Positions 1 to 7,883 of a stretch of 26,729 nt of DNA are shown here, piece by piece. The stretch lies in IMG/VR virus record IMGVR_UViG_3300047564_006411, positions 1 to 26,729 of that record. One strand, written 5' to 3'. Position numbers and translations under genes: made by a program. Position 1 is the stretch's first letter. Each line of letters begins with the position of its first letter. The stretch is from a virus. The notes under the pieces are model-generated. The model saw nothing but the letters and a program-made list of their open reading frames with translations. It did not search any database and was not told the DNA's origin.

Positions 1-35
1 GCGCTCCCCGCCGCCCCGGGGGCGCCGGGGAGCGC
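1..35. repeat. Very GC-rich inverted repeat (hairpin) at window start
   Basis: Arms GCGCTCCCCG (1-10) and CGGGGAGCGC (26-35) are perfectly complementary, and part of the 15-base interior can also pair. The first 41 bases are almost entirely G and C, unlike the mixed composition that follows. No T-tract follows on the plus strand, so a standard intrinsic terminator is not supported. It could be an operator, the remains of a terminator read from the left, or a feature of a contig end. Confidence 0.5.
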
Positions 36-72
36 GGCGCCGAACCTGGCAAGACATCAAGTGAGGTTTATT

Positions 73-1179
73 GTGGAAGAGAATGTTTTTTCTTTATCGC
101 CGCTGTATTCCAGGACCGAGACCGGAGCAATCCAGGTATGGACAATAGAGGTCGAAGGTAATAAGTTCCGAACAATCAGCGGACAACTGGATGGTAAAAA
201 GATCACGTCCGAGTGGACTGTTTGCTTTGGCAAAAACTCTGGCAAAAAGAATGCGACCAGCGATAGCCAGCAAGCTGCCACAGAGGCAAAGGCCAAGTGG
301 AAAAAGAAGCTTGAGAGCGGCTATCGCGAAAGCATTGACCAAATTGACCAGCGAGCATTCATTGAGCCAATGCTTGCTAAGAACTACGAAGATTACTCGC
401 AGGATATAAAGTTCCCCGTATTTTCTCAGCCTAAATACGATGGCATCCGCTGCGTAGTAGATGCTGCCTCCATGCGCACAAGGAATGGCAAGGCGATAGT
501 CAGTGCCCCTCATGTACAGGAGGCACTGCAGCAAATTTTTGCAAAATTTCCAAATTTGGTGCTTGATGGCGAGCTTTATTGTGACAAGCTGGCAAACGAC
601 TTTAATAAGATTTGCTCCCTTGTAAAGAAGACAAAACCGGGCGAAAGCGATCTCGCAGAGAGCGCAGCTAGCATTCAGTACTGGATTTACGATATTGCTG
701 ACGCCAGCATGAGCTTTTCAGAACGAACTGCCTGGATTAGCGCCAACATAAAGCAAAGCGACTGCATAAAAGTGGTCCCAACCGAGACCGTTGATAGTAC
801 AGAGCGCCTGGACGCCCTGTACTCCCAGTATATGAATGATGGCTACGAGGGCCAGATGGTGCGTCTGGACGGCAAGTATGAGTTTAAGCGCAGCCGCTAC
901 CTGCTAAAGCGAAAAGAATTTGTAGACGAAGAGTTCGAGATCCTTGGGCTGATCGAGGGCGAAGGCAACAAGACTGGCATGGCAGGATCTATGATATTTA
1001 AAAATGCCGCCGGAACGCAGTTTAATTCCAATATCAAGGGCGACCGGGACTACTTGCGAGGTCTGCTGCAAAACTCTGGCAGCCTTGTGGGAAAGCAAGC
1101 CACAGTAAAGTATTTTAATCTAACGCCAGACGGCGTGCCGCGATTTCCTTATGTTGTCGCGATCAGAGACTATGAGTGA
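73..1179 (+). CDS. ATP-dependent DNA ligase with N-terminal WGR-like domain
   Basis: Seals nicks in duplex DNA through a covalent lysine-AMP intermediate. An N-terminal stretch of roughly 65 residues resembles a WGR domain (VWTIEVEGNKFRT, then QQAATEAKAKWKKKLESGY). The nucleotidyltransferase core follows. Motif I is KYDGIR with the adenylated Lys near residue 121, motif III is LDGELY, IIIa is YWIYDI, IV is EGQMVR and V is LLKRKEF. An OB-fold-like C-terminus completes it. About 368 residues is a normal size for a phage ligase. I prefer the GTG at 73 because GAGG lies six bases upstream of it; an in-frame GTG at 61 would add four residues and has no evident ribosome-binding site. The endolysin gene starts three bases after its stop. 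Function is well supported; the role of the WGR-like part (probably DNA binding) is inferred. Confidence 0.93.
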   Translation: MEENVFSLSPLYSRTETGAIQVWTIEVEGNKFRTISGQLDGKKITSEWTVCFGKNSGKKNATSDSQQAATEAKAKWKKKLESGYRESIDQIDQRAFIEPMLAKNYEDYSQDIKFPVFSQPKYDGIRCVVDAASMRTRNGKAIVSAPHVQEALQQIFAKFPNLVLDGELYCDKLANDFNKICSLVKKTKPGESDLAESAASIQYWIYDIADASMSFSERTAWISANIKQSDCIKVVPTETVDSTERLDALYSQYMNDGYEGQMVRLDGKYEFKRSRYLLKRKEFVDEEFEILGLIEGEGNKTGMAGSMIFKNAAGTQFNSNIKGDRDYLRGLLQNSGSLVGKQATVKYFNLTPDGVPRFPYVVAIRDYE

Positions 1180-1182
1180 CCA

Positions 1183-1641
1183 ATGAAAATAACAAAAACA
1201 TCAAACGCTGGAATCGAACTAATCAAAAAATTTGAATCCTTTGCTGCAAAGCCATACAAGTGTAGTGCTGGAGTTCCAACAATTGGTTATGGCGCGACAT
1301 ACTATCCCGATGGCCGCAAGGTCACACTCAACGACCCGCCTATCACGGAAGCATACGCGGTCTCGCTACTAGAGGAAATGCTGAAAACTTTTGAGAAATC
1401 GGTTGACTCTTTTTGTCGAGACGACGTTACACAGAATCAGTTCGATGCACTTGTATCATTTTCATACAATGTTGGTACAGCGGCCCTAAAGAAGAGCACT
1501 CTGCTAAAGAAAGTAAATGAAAATCCTGCAGATCCAACGATCCGCGATGAGTTCTTGAAATGGAACAAGGCTGCTGGGCGGGCACTCAAGGGCCTGACGC
1601 GACGCCGCGAAGAAGAGGCAAGCCTTTACTTCAAGAAATGA
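1183..1641 (+). CDS. Endolysin, GH24 (T4/P22-type) lysozyme
   Basis: A 152-residue muramidase that would cut the peptidoglycan glycan backbone at the end of infection. The family triad E-x8-C/D-x5-T is visible as Glu18 (KKFESF), Cys27 and Thr33 (PTIGYGAT). Further family hallmarks are QFDALVSFSYNVG and the C-terminal GLTRRREEEASLY. The N-terminus has no hydrophobic signal or signal-anchor-release segment, so it should stay cytoplasmic until a holin opens the membrane. The start lies three bases after the ligase stop, so the two are probably co-transcribed. No certain holin is adjacent; the small protein at 1938 is a weak candidate. Confidence 0.93.
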   Translation: MKITKTSNAGIELIKKFESFAAKPYKCSAGVPTIGYGATYYPDGRKVTLNDPPITEAYAVSLLEEMLKTFEKSVDSFCRDDVTQNQFDALVSFSYNVGTAALKKSTLLKKVNENPADPTIRDEFLKWNKAAGRALKGLTRRREEEASLYFKK

Positions 1642-1651
1642 GAAGTGGCTT

Positions 1652-1987
1652 ATGACAGAGATACTGCATATTCTGCCTGGGCAATCAGTAGTCGTTCGCT
1701 TTAAAAGCGACTACTGTTACGACGACAGCGGAGCGGCACTCTTTGAGGTTGAGCGGCAGGATATTCCATGGCAAAATAAATATACTCTGGAGTGCAGCGC
1801 TGAGCTGTTCGAAGAAATACAGCGCCTTCGGGAAAAATACGATTTTGCAAGCTGGGAGTTCGAGCTGTGCAACCGCGGTAATAACGAATTGACGATCCTT
1901 GCAAATCAAGAAATAGATCACACAAAGGAAAGCAAAGATGAAAAAGATCACACACAGCTGGCTCCAGAAGAATCGCGACTTCCATGA
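1652..1987 (+). CDS. Hypothetical protein, 111 aa, acidic C-terminal tail
   Basis: I do not recognise this family. It starts 10 bases after the endolysin stop, with a purine-rich stretch (AGAAG) upstream of the ATG. The first 85 residues look like a small mixed alpha/beta domain with several aromatics (FEVERQDIPWQNKY, ASWEFELC). The last 25 residues are charged and probably disordered. There is no signal peptide or membrane segment. Its 3' end overlaps the start of the small gene at 1938 in another frame. Position next to the endolysin does not by itself imply a lysis role. Confidence 0.6.
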   Translation: MTEILHILPGQSVVVRFKSDYCYDDSGAALFEVERQDIPWQNKYTLECSAELFEEIQRLREKYDFASWEFELCNRGNNELTILANQEIDHTKESKDEKDHTQLAPEESRLP

Positions 1988-2096
1988 TCGCTATGGCATG
2001 AAGCCGGTTATTAGCCGGGCGCCATGGTATTGGCGGCTTTGGTTTGCGGTAACCAACCCAATAACATACGTTCTGTTTGGGTTCAAGCGCCTATGA
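1938..2096 (+). CDS. Small putative membrane protein, 52 aa
   Basis: A short frame starting MKKITHSWLQ and ending GFKRL. GGAAAG lies upstream of its ATG. The stretch from about Trp30 to Phe49 (WYWRLWFAVTNPITYVLFGF) is aromatic and hydrophobic enough to be one membrane-associated helix, with basic residues on both sides. Its TGA (2094-2096) overlaps the ATG of the next gene at 2093, as expected of a coupled operon member. It overlaps the end of the 1652 gene by 50 bases. A holin or other small lysis or membrane protein is possible given the nearby endolysin, but this is only an inference. It could also be non-coding. Confidence 0.4.
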   Translation: MKKITHSWLQKNRDFHDRYGMKPVISRAPWYWRLWFAVTNPITYVLFGFKRL

Positions 2097-2518
2097 TGCC
2101 GCGACTCTCCCTGCGCGCTGTTGCGGCACCCGGCTGGCGCTGGATGCCCGGAATGCTTGCAAATGGGCGCATCCTAGACTTCAGCCCAGCTGGAAGCGAA
2201 GTCATTAAAAGCAATTTTATTGTGACTAGCGTAGAGGGCAGCATCCCTAAGACGTCATGGGGATCGCAGTCTATATTGGATGCCTCACCGATCCTGGAAG
2301 ATCCCGCGACACGCGGCTGCCTGCTGCAGCTAGTTCGTGAAGCAGCGCCCGGCGCGACGGCCACTACGTTTGTGACCCGCACATGGAGCGAAGCAGAGCG
2401 ACGCGAGCGGCTGCGATGGATTTGTAACTATTTTATGAATGGCGAGTTCCACCAGGCTTCTGGAGAAACAGAAGAAGAAGCACTGGTCGTCGCATTAGAG
2501 CTAATCGGAAGGAAATAG
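2093..2518 (+). CDS. Hypothetical phage protein, 141 aa
   Basis: The N-terminal part reads APGWRWMPGMLA and the middle ILEDPATRGCLLQLVREA, a pattern I associate with a recurring small phage protein of unknown function. The C-terminus (ETEEEALVVALELIGRK) resembles the end of proteins that describe a padded, age- or size-dependent value, but I assign no function. The frame is open back to 2024, but the ATG at 2093 is preferred because it overlaps the preceding TGA (ATGATG) and the family-like sequence begins just after it. An ATG at 2096 is also possible. The next gene starts two bases after the stop. Confidence 0.65.
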   Translation: MMPRLSLRAVAAPGWRWMPGMLANGRILDFSPAGSEVIKSNFIVTSVEGSIPKTSWGSQSILDASPILEDPATRGCLLQLVREAAPGATATTFVTRTWSEAERRERLRWICNYFMNGEFHQASGETEEEALVVALELIGRK

Positions 2519-2520
2519 AA

Positions 2521-2730
2521 ATGAAAAATACTGCGAATATGTCTGATGAAATCGAGCGAATCGCCAAGCAATATTTCCATGTAGATACGATGGAAACGCG
2601 CCGATCAGACAGCGAAGACTTTTATGATGTTGCCATTTGGAGCATCAAGTCTGCGCTAACAGCCGCGTATATGGCGGGCGCGTCTGCTCGGCCACAGAAA
2701 GCAGAAGTAAATAAGCACGGAGAAACATGA
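2521..2730 (+). CDS. DUF6900-like small protein, 69 aa
   Basis: The pattern IERIAKQYFHVDTMETRRSD followed by SEDFYDVAIWSIKSALTAAY matches my recollection of the DUF6900 family found on phages and plasmids (consensus-like TLETR.SDS.DF..V.VW....AL..AY). Function of that family is unknown. A strong ribosome-binding site, GGAAGGAAA, lies just upstream of the ATG. The stop overlaps the ATG of the next gene (ATGA at 2727-2730), which suggests translational coupling. The family name is from memory and should be checked with a profile search. Confidence 0.65.
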   Translation: MKNTANMSDEIERIAKQYFHVDTMETRRSDSEDFYDVAIWSIKSALTAAYMAGASARPQKAEVNKHGET

Positions 2731-3101
2731 AGCTGGTATACGTGGCTGGGCCATATCGCGGCAAGTCAACTTGGAAAATCGACCGTAATATTAACGCAGC
2801 CCGCGAATGGGGAATGCTTGTCGCTCTATGCGGCGCCTACCCGGTCATACCACATTCAAATACCGCTCATTTTGATGGCACGCTGGATGATAAATTTTGG
2901 CTAGATGGCACACTAGAGCTGCTGTCGAGGTGCGATGGCAGCATATTTATCCCAGGCTGGATAGCCTCTTCTGGCTCACGAGGCGAGTGGGCGCTAGCAG
3001 AGCGCCTGAATATACCAGCTCTGGATCTAGAAGAAGTGCCGCACGCGTCTTATCAGCCGACTCTTTCGGCGTGGATAGCCGGAATCAAGAAGGCAAAATG
3101 A
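2727..3101 (+). CDS. DUF4406 / nucleoside 2-deoxyribosyltransferase-like protein
   Basis: A 124-residue Rossmann-like protein. The N-terminus VYVAGPYRG, the central PVIPHSNTA and the C-terminal SSGSRGEWALAERLNIP are the three hallmark segments of the DUF4406 and nucleoside 2-deoxyribosyltransferase superfamily. In true deoxyribosyltransferases the Glu of the last segment (SRGEW) is the nucleophile that takes the deoxyribosyl group. It is present here, so a role in nucleobase or nucleotide salvage or modification is plausible, but the substrate cannot be told. It overlaps both neighbours by ATGA, so it belongs to the same operon as the genes at 2521 and 3098. Confidence 0.75.
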   Translation: MKLVYVAGPYRGKSTWKIDRNINAAREWGMLVALCGAYPVIPHSNTAHFDGTLDDKFWLDGTLELLSRCDGSIFIPGWIASSGSRGEWALAERLNIPALDLEEVPHASYQPTLSAWIAGIKKAK

Positions 3102-3541
3102 ATCAGTTGCTACTGCCCAAGATAAAAGCTATAATAGATGAGCTAGATGCCACCTATTTGCCAGAAGGGGCGCTTGCATGCGGCCCGTCGCGTCGCTGGA
3201 CCCCGGCTGCACTCGACACCGAGCTGCTGCTTTGCAAGGCTGAGATAACAGGCTCTATAGGATTTGATGAAACTCTTGCGCTATGCAACAGGCTACATGA
3301 GCTAGAGGCGGAGTTAGATTTTATCAACTCGACATACGCTATCGACGATGATAGCCATCTGACAGATGGCGGCCTAAAAATGGCAAGAAACGCGCGAGCC
3401 CTGCTAGCACTTAAAAACAAGAACGCTAAATTGGCTGAAGCCTGCCGGGCAGCGCTGCGAGCAGTGGTAACTGCTGGCGAATTGTCAGAAGGCAGTAGAG
3501 ATGCAATACTGCTTTCAATGTCCGCAGCGCTCGCTGATTAA
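3098..3541 (+). CDS. Hypothetical helical protein, 147 aa
   Basis: Not recognised. It starts [20 protein letters not shown] and is predicted from composition to be mainly helical, with long Leu/Ala/Glu-rich stretches ([38 protein letters not shown]). No membrane segment or signal is seen. The ATG overlaps the preceding TGA (ATGA). The frame is open further upstream to 2897, but that extension would lie wholly inside the preceding gene and is rejected. A hairpin follows 24 bases after the stop. Confidence 0.65.
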   Translation: MNQLLLPKIKAIIDELDATYLPEGALACGPSRRWTPAALDTELLLCKAEITGSIGFDETLALCNRLHELEAELDFINSTYAIDDDSHLTDGGLKMARNARALLALKNKNAKLAEACRAALRAVVTAGELSEGSRDAILLSMSAALAD

Positions 3542-3565
3542 ACCCACCGTCTGTTGATTTATCCC

Positions 3566-3597
3566 GAGCCGATCCAGTTTGCACAACGGATCGGCTC
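3566..3597 (+). terminator. Possible intrinsic terminator or hairpin before lon
   Basis: GAGCCGATCC (3566-3575) and GGATCGGCTC (3588-3597) form a perfect 10-bp stem with a 12-base loop. The following bases, AAATCTTTAATCT, are AT-rich but not a clean T-tract, so termination may be weak. It lies in the 116-base gap between the small-gene operon and lon. Confidence 0.5.
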
Positions 3598-3657
3598 AAA
3601 TCTTTAATCTGTAAGATATTGAGACAAATTATGCTGCATGGTGCAGCTGGAGTAAAA

Positions 3658-6078
3658 ATGACATCAAGTAGTCGGCCAGAATTTAATGTTAGCGATGTGC
3701 CAGAGCAGCTACCAATCCTGCCTCTGCGCAATAGCGTGTTTTTCCCAGGCGCGGTAATGCCGCTCACCATTGGTCGTCCAAAGACGATTCGCCTTATTGA
3801 GGAGACCATGCGCGAAAACTCTCTAATTGGCATTGTTGCGCAGCGCTCGCCAGAGATTGACGATCCGACTCCAACGGACCTTTATCAGGTAGGCACAATT
3901 GCTCGAGTAATTAAGCTTACGCGTACCGGCAAAGAGGGTTTTTCAATTGTAGTCGAAGGCCTTGCCCGCTTCAAGACTGACGAAGTTACCCAGACCGACC
4001 CTTATTTCTTTGCTCGCGTCACGCCGCTACTTGACGTAGGCGGCAGCGATCCAGATGCCGCTACTCTGGCCACTACAGTAAAAACCACTGCTCGCGAAAT
4101 TGTCGACATGTTGCCAGAGATGCCTGTTATGGCCAAGCAGCTTCTCGAGAGCATCTCTGATCCCGGCCATCTTGCAGACCTGATCACTGCGAATATGGAT
4201 GCGATGATCGAAGAAAAGCAGGAAGTCCTGGAGTCACTTAACGTCAAGAATCGCTTGAAGACCGTTCTCAATCTACTTAACCAGCAGGCAGAGGTTGCCA
4301 AGCTATCGAACAAAATTAACTCGCAGGTTAAAGGCGAGATGTCGAAGTCGCAGCGCGAGTACTACCTGCGTCAGCAGATGAAGGCCATCAAGGACGAGCT
4401 CGGCGAACGAGAGGATGACGAGAGCGGCCTAGAAGAGCTCGAGCGCCGGCTCCGCAATGTTGGCCTTTCGGAAGAGGCCGAGAAGGCGGCCAACCGCGAA
4501 CTGCGGCGCCTGCGCAATATGCAGCCAACACAGGCCGAGTACACGGTGGCGCGCACCTATCTCGAGTGGCTCGCCGATATGCCGTGGTCAACCTCCTCGG
4601 TTGACAACCTTGATATCAGCAATGCCCAGCGTCAGCTTGACGAGGATCACTATGGTCTTGAGAAGATCAAGAAGCGTATCGTCGAGTACCTTGCTGTACG
4701 CAAGCTGAAGAGCGACATGAAAGGCCCAATCCTGTGTTTCGTCGGTCCTCCAGGCGTAGGCAAGACGTCGCTCGGGCGTTCAATTGCCGATAGCCTTGGC
4801 CGTAAATTCGGCCGCATTGCCCTTGGTGGTGTACGTGACGAAGCCGAGATCCGCGGTCATCGTCGTACCTATATCGGCGCACTACCTGGTCGCCTTATCC
4901 AGGCGATGAAAAAGGCCGGCACAACAAATCCAGTTATTCTGCTGGACGAGATCGACAAGCTTGGTCATGACGTTCGCGGTGATCCCGCTGCGGCTCTGCT
5001 AGAGGTTCTTGATCCAGAGCAGAACAATAGCTTCAATGATCACTACCTTGATCTTCCATACGACCTGTCGAAAGTACTCTTTATTGCCACCGCGAACCAG
5101 CTCGACACGATCCCGGCGCCGCTCCGCGACCGCATGGAAATTATCGAAGTTCCAGGCTATACATTTGAGGAGAAACTCAATATCGCCAAGCAGCACTTGG
5201 TGCCAAAGCAGATGCGCGAGCACGGCATTACGGATGCCCACATCGAGATTCCTGATGCGACGCTGCTCAAACTGGCGACGAGCTATACGCGAGAGGCCGG
5301 GGTGCGCAATCTTGAGCGCGAGGTAGCTGGCGTTTGCCGGGGCGTAGCGGTTGATGTGGCGAAGCACGACGAGAGCGCCGGAGCTTTTAATCGAGTAACC
5401 GTAGATGTATCGAAGCTAGATGATATCCTCGGTGCCGAGCGCTACTTCAATGAGACCGCCGAGCGCACATCTGTTCCTGGCGTTGCAACCGGACTTGCCT
5501 GGACGGCAGCAGGCGGCGACTTGCTTTTCATCGAGGCAACGCGGATGGGCGGCAAAGGCTCGCTTATCTTAACAGGTCAGCTGGGTGATGTCATGAAAGA
5601 GTCAGCGCAGGCTGCTATGTCATGGATACGCAGCAATGCTGTCGACCTAGGAATTTCGAATGACCAGTACGATCACTTCCTCGAGAAGAGCGACCTACAC
5701 CTGCACTTCCCAGCAGGCGCAATTCCAAAAGATGGTCCATCGGCAGGAGTAACAATTACTACCGCAATTGTTTCCCTATTAACTGGAAAGAATGTGCGTT
5801 CAGATACTGCGATGAGTGGAGAGATTACTCTGCGCGGACATGTTTTACCAGTAGGCGGCATAAAGGAAAAGGTTCTTGCTGCGCACCGTGGAGGCGCTCG
5901 CAGGGTAATTCTGCCCGCCCGAAATGAAAAGGATCTGCGGGACATCCCAAAGAATGTTCGTGAAGAAATGGAGTTCATCTTTGCCAAGACGGTTGACACC
6001 GTGCTGGAGAATGCACTCGAAGGCGGGTTTCATTTCCGGATGACCGGGGATGCGACCGTGCCACGGGCCGATGCCTGA
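3658..6078 (+). CDS. lon: ATP-dependent Lon protease, full length
   Basis: An 806-residue bacterial-type (LonA) protease: N-terminal substrate-binding domain ([19 protein letters not shown]), helical linker, AAA+ module and Ser-Lys peptidase. Walker A is GPPGVGKT at residues 363-370; Walker B LLDEID has Asp430 and Glu431; sensor-1 region is FIATANQ. The peptidase dyad is Ser695 in KDGPSAG and Lys738 in GGIKEK, 43 residues apart, as in E. coli Lon (784 aa). All catalytic elements are intact, so it should degrade unfolded or specific regulatory proteins in the cytoplasm. The ATG at 3658 has GGAG five bases upstream, and the first Lon-like residues follow it; ATGs at 3619-3631 lack a good site. 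It appears to be a single-gene unit ended by the terminator at 6084. Phage-borne full-length Lon is unusual. Confidence 0.97.
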   Translation: MTSSSRPEFNVSDVPEQLPILPLRNSVFFPGAVMPLTIGRPKTIRLIEETMRENSLIGIVAQRSPEIDDPTPTDLYQVGTIARVIKLTRTGKEGFSIVVEGLARFKTDEVTQTDPYFFARVTPLLDVGGSDPDAATLATTVKTTAREIVDMLPEMPVMAKQLLESISDPGHLADLITANMDAMIEEKQEVLESLNVKNRLKTVLNLLNQQAEVAKLSNKINSQVKGEMSKSQREYYLRQQMKAIKDELGEREDDESGLEELERRLRNVGLSEEAEKAANRELRRLRNMQPTQAEYTVARTYLEWLADMPWSTSSVDNLDISNAQRQLDEDHYGLEKIKKRIVEYLAVRKLKSDMKGPILCFVGPPGVGKTSLGRSIADSLGRKFGRIALGGVRDEAEIRGHRRTYIGALPGRLIQAMKKAGTTNPVILLDEIDKLGHDVRGDPAAALLEVLDPEQNNSFNDHYLDLPYDLSKVLFIATANQLDTIPAPLRDRMEIIEVPGYTFEEKLNIAKQHLVPKQMREHGITDAHIEIPDATLLKLATSYTREAGVRNLEREVAGVCRGVAVDVAKHDESAGAFNRVTVDVSKLDDILGAERYFNETAERTSVPGVATGLAWTAAGGDLLFIEATRMGGKGSLILTGQLGDVMKESAQAAMSWIRSNAVDLGISNDQYDHFLEKSDLHLHFPAGAIPKDGPSAGVTITTAIVSLLTGKNVRSDTAMSGEITLRGHVLPVGGIKEKVLAAHRGGARRVILPARNEKDLRDIPKNVREEMEFIFAKTVDTVLENALEGGFHFRMTGDATVPRADA

Positions 6079-6083
6079 ATCCT

Positions 6084-6113
6084 AAAAAAGGGCCTCTTGC
6101 GAGGCCCTTTTTT
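6084..6113 (+). terminator. Strong intrinsic terminator after lon
   Basis: Stem GGGCCTC (6090-6096) with GAGGCCC (6101-6107), loop TTGC, flanked by A6 on the left and T6 on the right. It begins six bases after the lon stop codon. The A and T tracts make it usable in either direction. Confidence 0.93.
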
Positions 6114-6131
6114 ATTACATAGAGGTGCTAC

Positions 6132-6725
6132 TTGATAAAAGGAAGATTTATAGTTATTGAGGGTGCAGATGGAGTGGGCTCTACTACGCAGGCCAAAGCG
6201 CTTGTTTCTTATCTAAACGAGGCAGGCCGTAAAGCCGTTTTTACTGCAGAGCCATCAGGCGGAGACATTGGAAAGCTGGCACGCAGTTATTTGCGCGCAG
6301 GCAGCGAACAGGCCAAGGAGACGCTGGCACTGCTGTTTGCGGCCGACAGGCTGCAGCATTATCATAGTGAAATCGCCCCGGCACTCGAAGCCGGGGTCGA
6401 TGTAGTCTCGGATCGGTATGTATTGTCAAGCCTAGTGTACCAGTCCCTGGATCTGCCGACCGCCTGGGTTAAACAGCTTAATCGATTTGCACCGCCACCG
6501 GACGCAACCATCCTAATTGCCTTGCCATTTTTAACTGCCTGGAATAGGATTTGTGGCCGGCTGGAGTCTGGCAGCACAAAAGAGATTTTTGATAGGCGCG
6601 ATCTACAGGAAAGAATTCACACTTTATATGAAGAATTGTTGCATGAAGTAAGCGGAATTGTGGTCGATGGTCGTGGCTTTCCAGAAGAAGTACTAGAAAG
6701 GGTGAAAGGAGTACTTCCGCCATGA
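6132..6725 (+). CDS. tmk: Thymidylate kinase-like protein with atypical P-loop
   Basis: A 197-residue dTMP kinase family protein; the family phosphorylates dTMP to dTDP for DNA synthesis. Visible hallmarks are FIVIEGADG at the start, TAEPSG near residue 40, SDRYVLSSLVYQ (Asp94-Arg95-Tyr96) and a LID-like EIFDRRDLQERIHTLYEE. The P-loop reads GADGVGSTTQ, so Ser17 sits where the phosphate-binding Lys is expected. Some family members may lack this Lys, so activity is uncertain but not excluded. The start is TTG at 6132 with GAGGTG upstream; no ATG fits the conserved N-terminus. It follows the lon terminator, so it begins a new unit with the small genes downstream. Confidence 0.87.
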   Translation: MIKGRFIVIEGADGVGSTTQAKALVSYLNEAGRKAVFTAEPSGGDIGKLARSYLRAGSEQAKETLALLFAADRLQHYHSEIAPALEAGVDVVSDRYVLSSLVYQSLDLPTAWVKQLNRFAPPPDATILIALPFLTAWNRICGRLESGSTKEIFDRRDLQERIHTLYEELLHEVSGIVVDGRGFPEEVLERVKGVLPP

Positions 6726-6746
6726 CATACGGCCGCCGAGGGCCCT

Positions 6747-7079
6747 ATGAGCGATGCCGACAAACTCTTTTTTGAAGCCTTAAATGCATTAAAGGCAGCC
6801 TCTGATAATGGGGTTGGCGTATTTAGCAGCAATAAGCAGCGCGTAGCTGCAGCAAAAAAGGACATAGATGAGGCCCTCTCGGCACATGGAATAGACCTAA
6901 TTCTTCAGGCACTTGTCCTGGATATCCAGGAAGACATCGACTTACGAAAAAAAGTTGGCGTTGAATATCGTATCGCAGAGAAAAAAGCTGAATATTTAAT
7001 GAAAGCGCTTTACTGCTCGATACGAAATGCAGATAAGCAGGTAGAGGAGGCGGAACCGCTGGGCGAAGCGGACGAATAG
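6747..7079 (+). CDS. Hypothetical protein, 110 aa, helical
   Basis: Not recognised. It begins MSDADKLFFEALNALKAASD, has a helical charged middle (AAKKDIDEALSAHGID, RIAEKKAEYLMKALYCSIRN) and an acidic C-terminal tail (EEAEPLGEADE). There is no signal or membrane segment. GAGGG lies just upstream of the ATG, and it follows tmk by 21 bases in the same direction, so it is probably co-transcribed. Confidence 0.65.
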   Translation: MSDADKLFFEALNALKAASDNGVGVFSSNKQRVAAAKKDIDEALSAHGIDLILQALVLDIQEDIDLRKKVGVEYRIAEKKAEYLMKALYCSIRNADKQVEEAEPLGEADE

Positions 7080-7159
7080 GCCCGCGCCTACCGCCTGCAG
7101 CAATAGCCGTCCGGGGCAAATTCCGACCGGGCTACATGCAGCAGCAGCTCAGCACGAGC

Positions 7160-7175
7160 CTGTTCAGTTGAACAG
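7160..7175. promoter_or_regulatory. Palindromic operator-like dyad
   Basis: CTGTTCA-GT-TGAACAG is a perfect 7-bp dyad with a two-base centre in the 118-base gap before the gene at 7198. It is followed directly by TAATATAA (7176-7183), which could be a promoter -10 element, although I see no matching -35. The geometry resembles a dimeric-repressor site; the protein that would bind it is unknown. Confidence 0.35.
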
Positions 7176-7197
7176 TAATATAAGATAGGAGCAAGAA

Positions 7198-7470
7198 ATG
7201 ACAGCTAGAAAGATGACTCGAGACCGGGCCAAGGCCGCACTCAAGAAGCTTAAGAAGGAAGGCCGCTTACCGCGTAACTATCCACTTGCGGCCTACTATA
7301 AGCTGCATATGCTGCAGGAAAAGGGCGAGCGTCTACTTGCCCAGACGCGACTAGCCATTGGCGAACGCGAGGTTTCTGATGTAGACGGCCTCCTTGCAGA
7401 CACGTCCCTTGAAGCCAACCTGATCGAAGTAACTGATGACACCGTAGTGGCCGAAAGCGTTGGCGAATGA
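7198..7470 (+). CDS. Hypothetical protein, 90 aa, basic N-terminus
   Basis: Not recognised. The first 30 residues are strongly basic (RKMTRDRAKAALKKLKKEGR), which could bind nucleic acid or protein; the last 35 are acidic. Length resembles a GroES co-chaperonin but the sequence does not: there is no mobile loop or GroES beta-barrel motif. The ATG has AGGAG upstream (TAGGAGCAAGAA). Its stop overlaps the next ATG (7467-7470). Confidence 0.65.
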   Translation: MTARKMTRDRAKAALKKLKKEGRLPRNYPLAAYYKLHMLQEKGERLLAQTRLAIGEREVSDVDGLLADTSLEANLIEVTDDTVVAESVGE

Positions 7471-7883
7471 CGATCCGTCGTATAAACGAGGAACTAGCAG
7501 CGGGCAAGCTATTGCCCGTTGTTTTTCCTTTTCCACCTGCAAAAGTACCAGTAGATGATTCGCTAAATGTAAGCAGCACTGGACCGCACATACTGTATAG
7601 CGCACTAGTGTGGCTAGTCGACGAAGCGGCATGGGGTATCCTTGAATTCGATCAAACTCTTCATGATGCTCTCACTGGATACGCATTTCGAAACGGCGGC
7701 ATGCAAAAACTAGAGTGTTTGCTCAGCCGATACGCAGACGGGAGTCTGCGAATAAATGCCGGAAGAATCTTATCACCTGCTATTGACGTAATTGGAGAAG
7801 GCGCTTACAATGAAATGCGTGGGCGTGCTGAGCGCCTCAAAGATCGCTACCTAAAGTTTGAAAAGTATACCTTTATGGTATAA
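7467..7883 (+). CDS. Hypothetical protein, 138 aa
   Basis: Not recognised. It overlaps the preceding stop by ATGA and ends 10 bases before groEL, so it is probably in the same transcript as the chaperonin. There is a Pro-rich segment near the N-terminus (VVFPFPPAKVPVD), a hydrophobic-aromatic helix (LYSALVWLVDEAAWGILEF) and a basic C-terminus (RAERLKDRYLKFEKY). No signal peptide or clear transmembrane helix. Whether it works with GroEL is unknown. Confidence 0.65.
   Translation: MTIRRINEELAAGKLLPVVFPFPPAKVPVDDSLNVSSTGPHILYSALVWLVDEAAWGILEFDQTLHDALTGYAFRNGGMQKLECLLSRYADGSLRINAGRILSPAIDVIGEGAYNEMRGRAERLKDRYLKFEKYTFMV
7866..7882. promoter_or_regulatory. Inverted repeat immediately upstream of the groEL ribosome-binding site
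   Basis: TATACC (7866-7871), loop TTTAT, GGTATA (7877-7882). The repeat ends two bases before the GGAG (7885-7888) of groEL. It could be a small RNA hairpin modulating translation or an operator. It is not a CIRCE element. A perfect TATAAT (7879-7884) is embedded, but a start point from it would leave almost no leader. Confidence 0.35.

Noticed and set aside
94-534. A 146-codon minus-strand open frame inside the ligase gene
   Set aside because: The opposite strand carries clear ligase motifs across the same bases, and the antisense translation has no recognisable pattern.
2024-2092. Extended start for the 141-residue protein
   Set aside because: The extra 23 residues overlap the small gene at 1938, have no ribosome-binding site, and the family-like sequence starts after the ATG at 2093.
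2897-3097. Extended start for the 147-residue protein
   Set aside because: The extension lies wholly within the DUF4406-like gene in another frame. The ATG at 3098 overlaps the previous stop, as do other genes of this operon.
7198-7470. A GroES co-chaperonin upstream of groEL
   Set aside because: Size is similar, but the basic helical N-terminus and acidic tail do not match the GroES beta-barrel or mobile loop.
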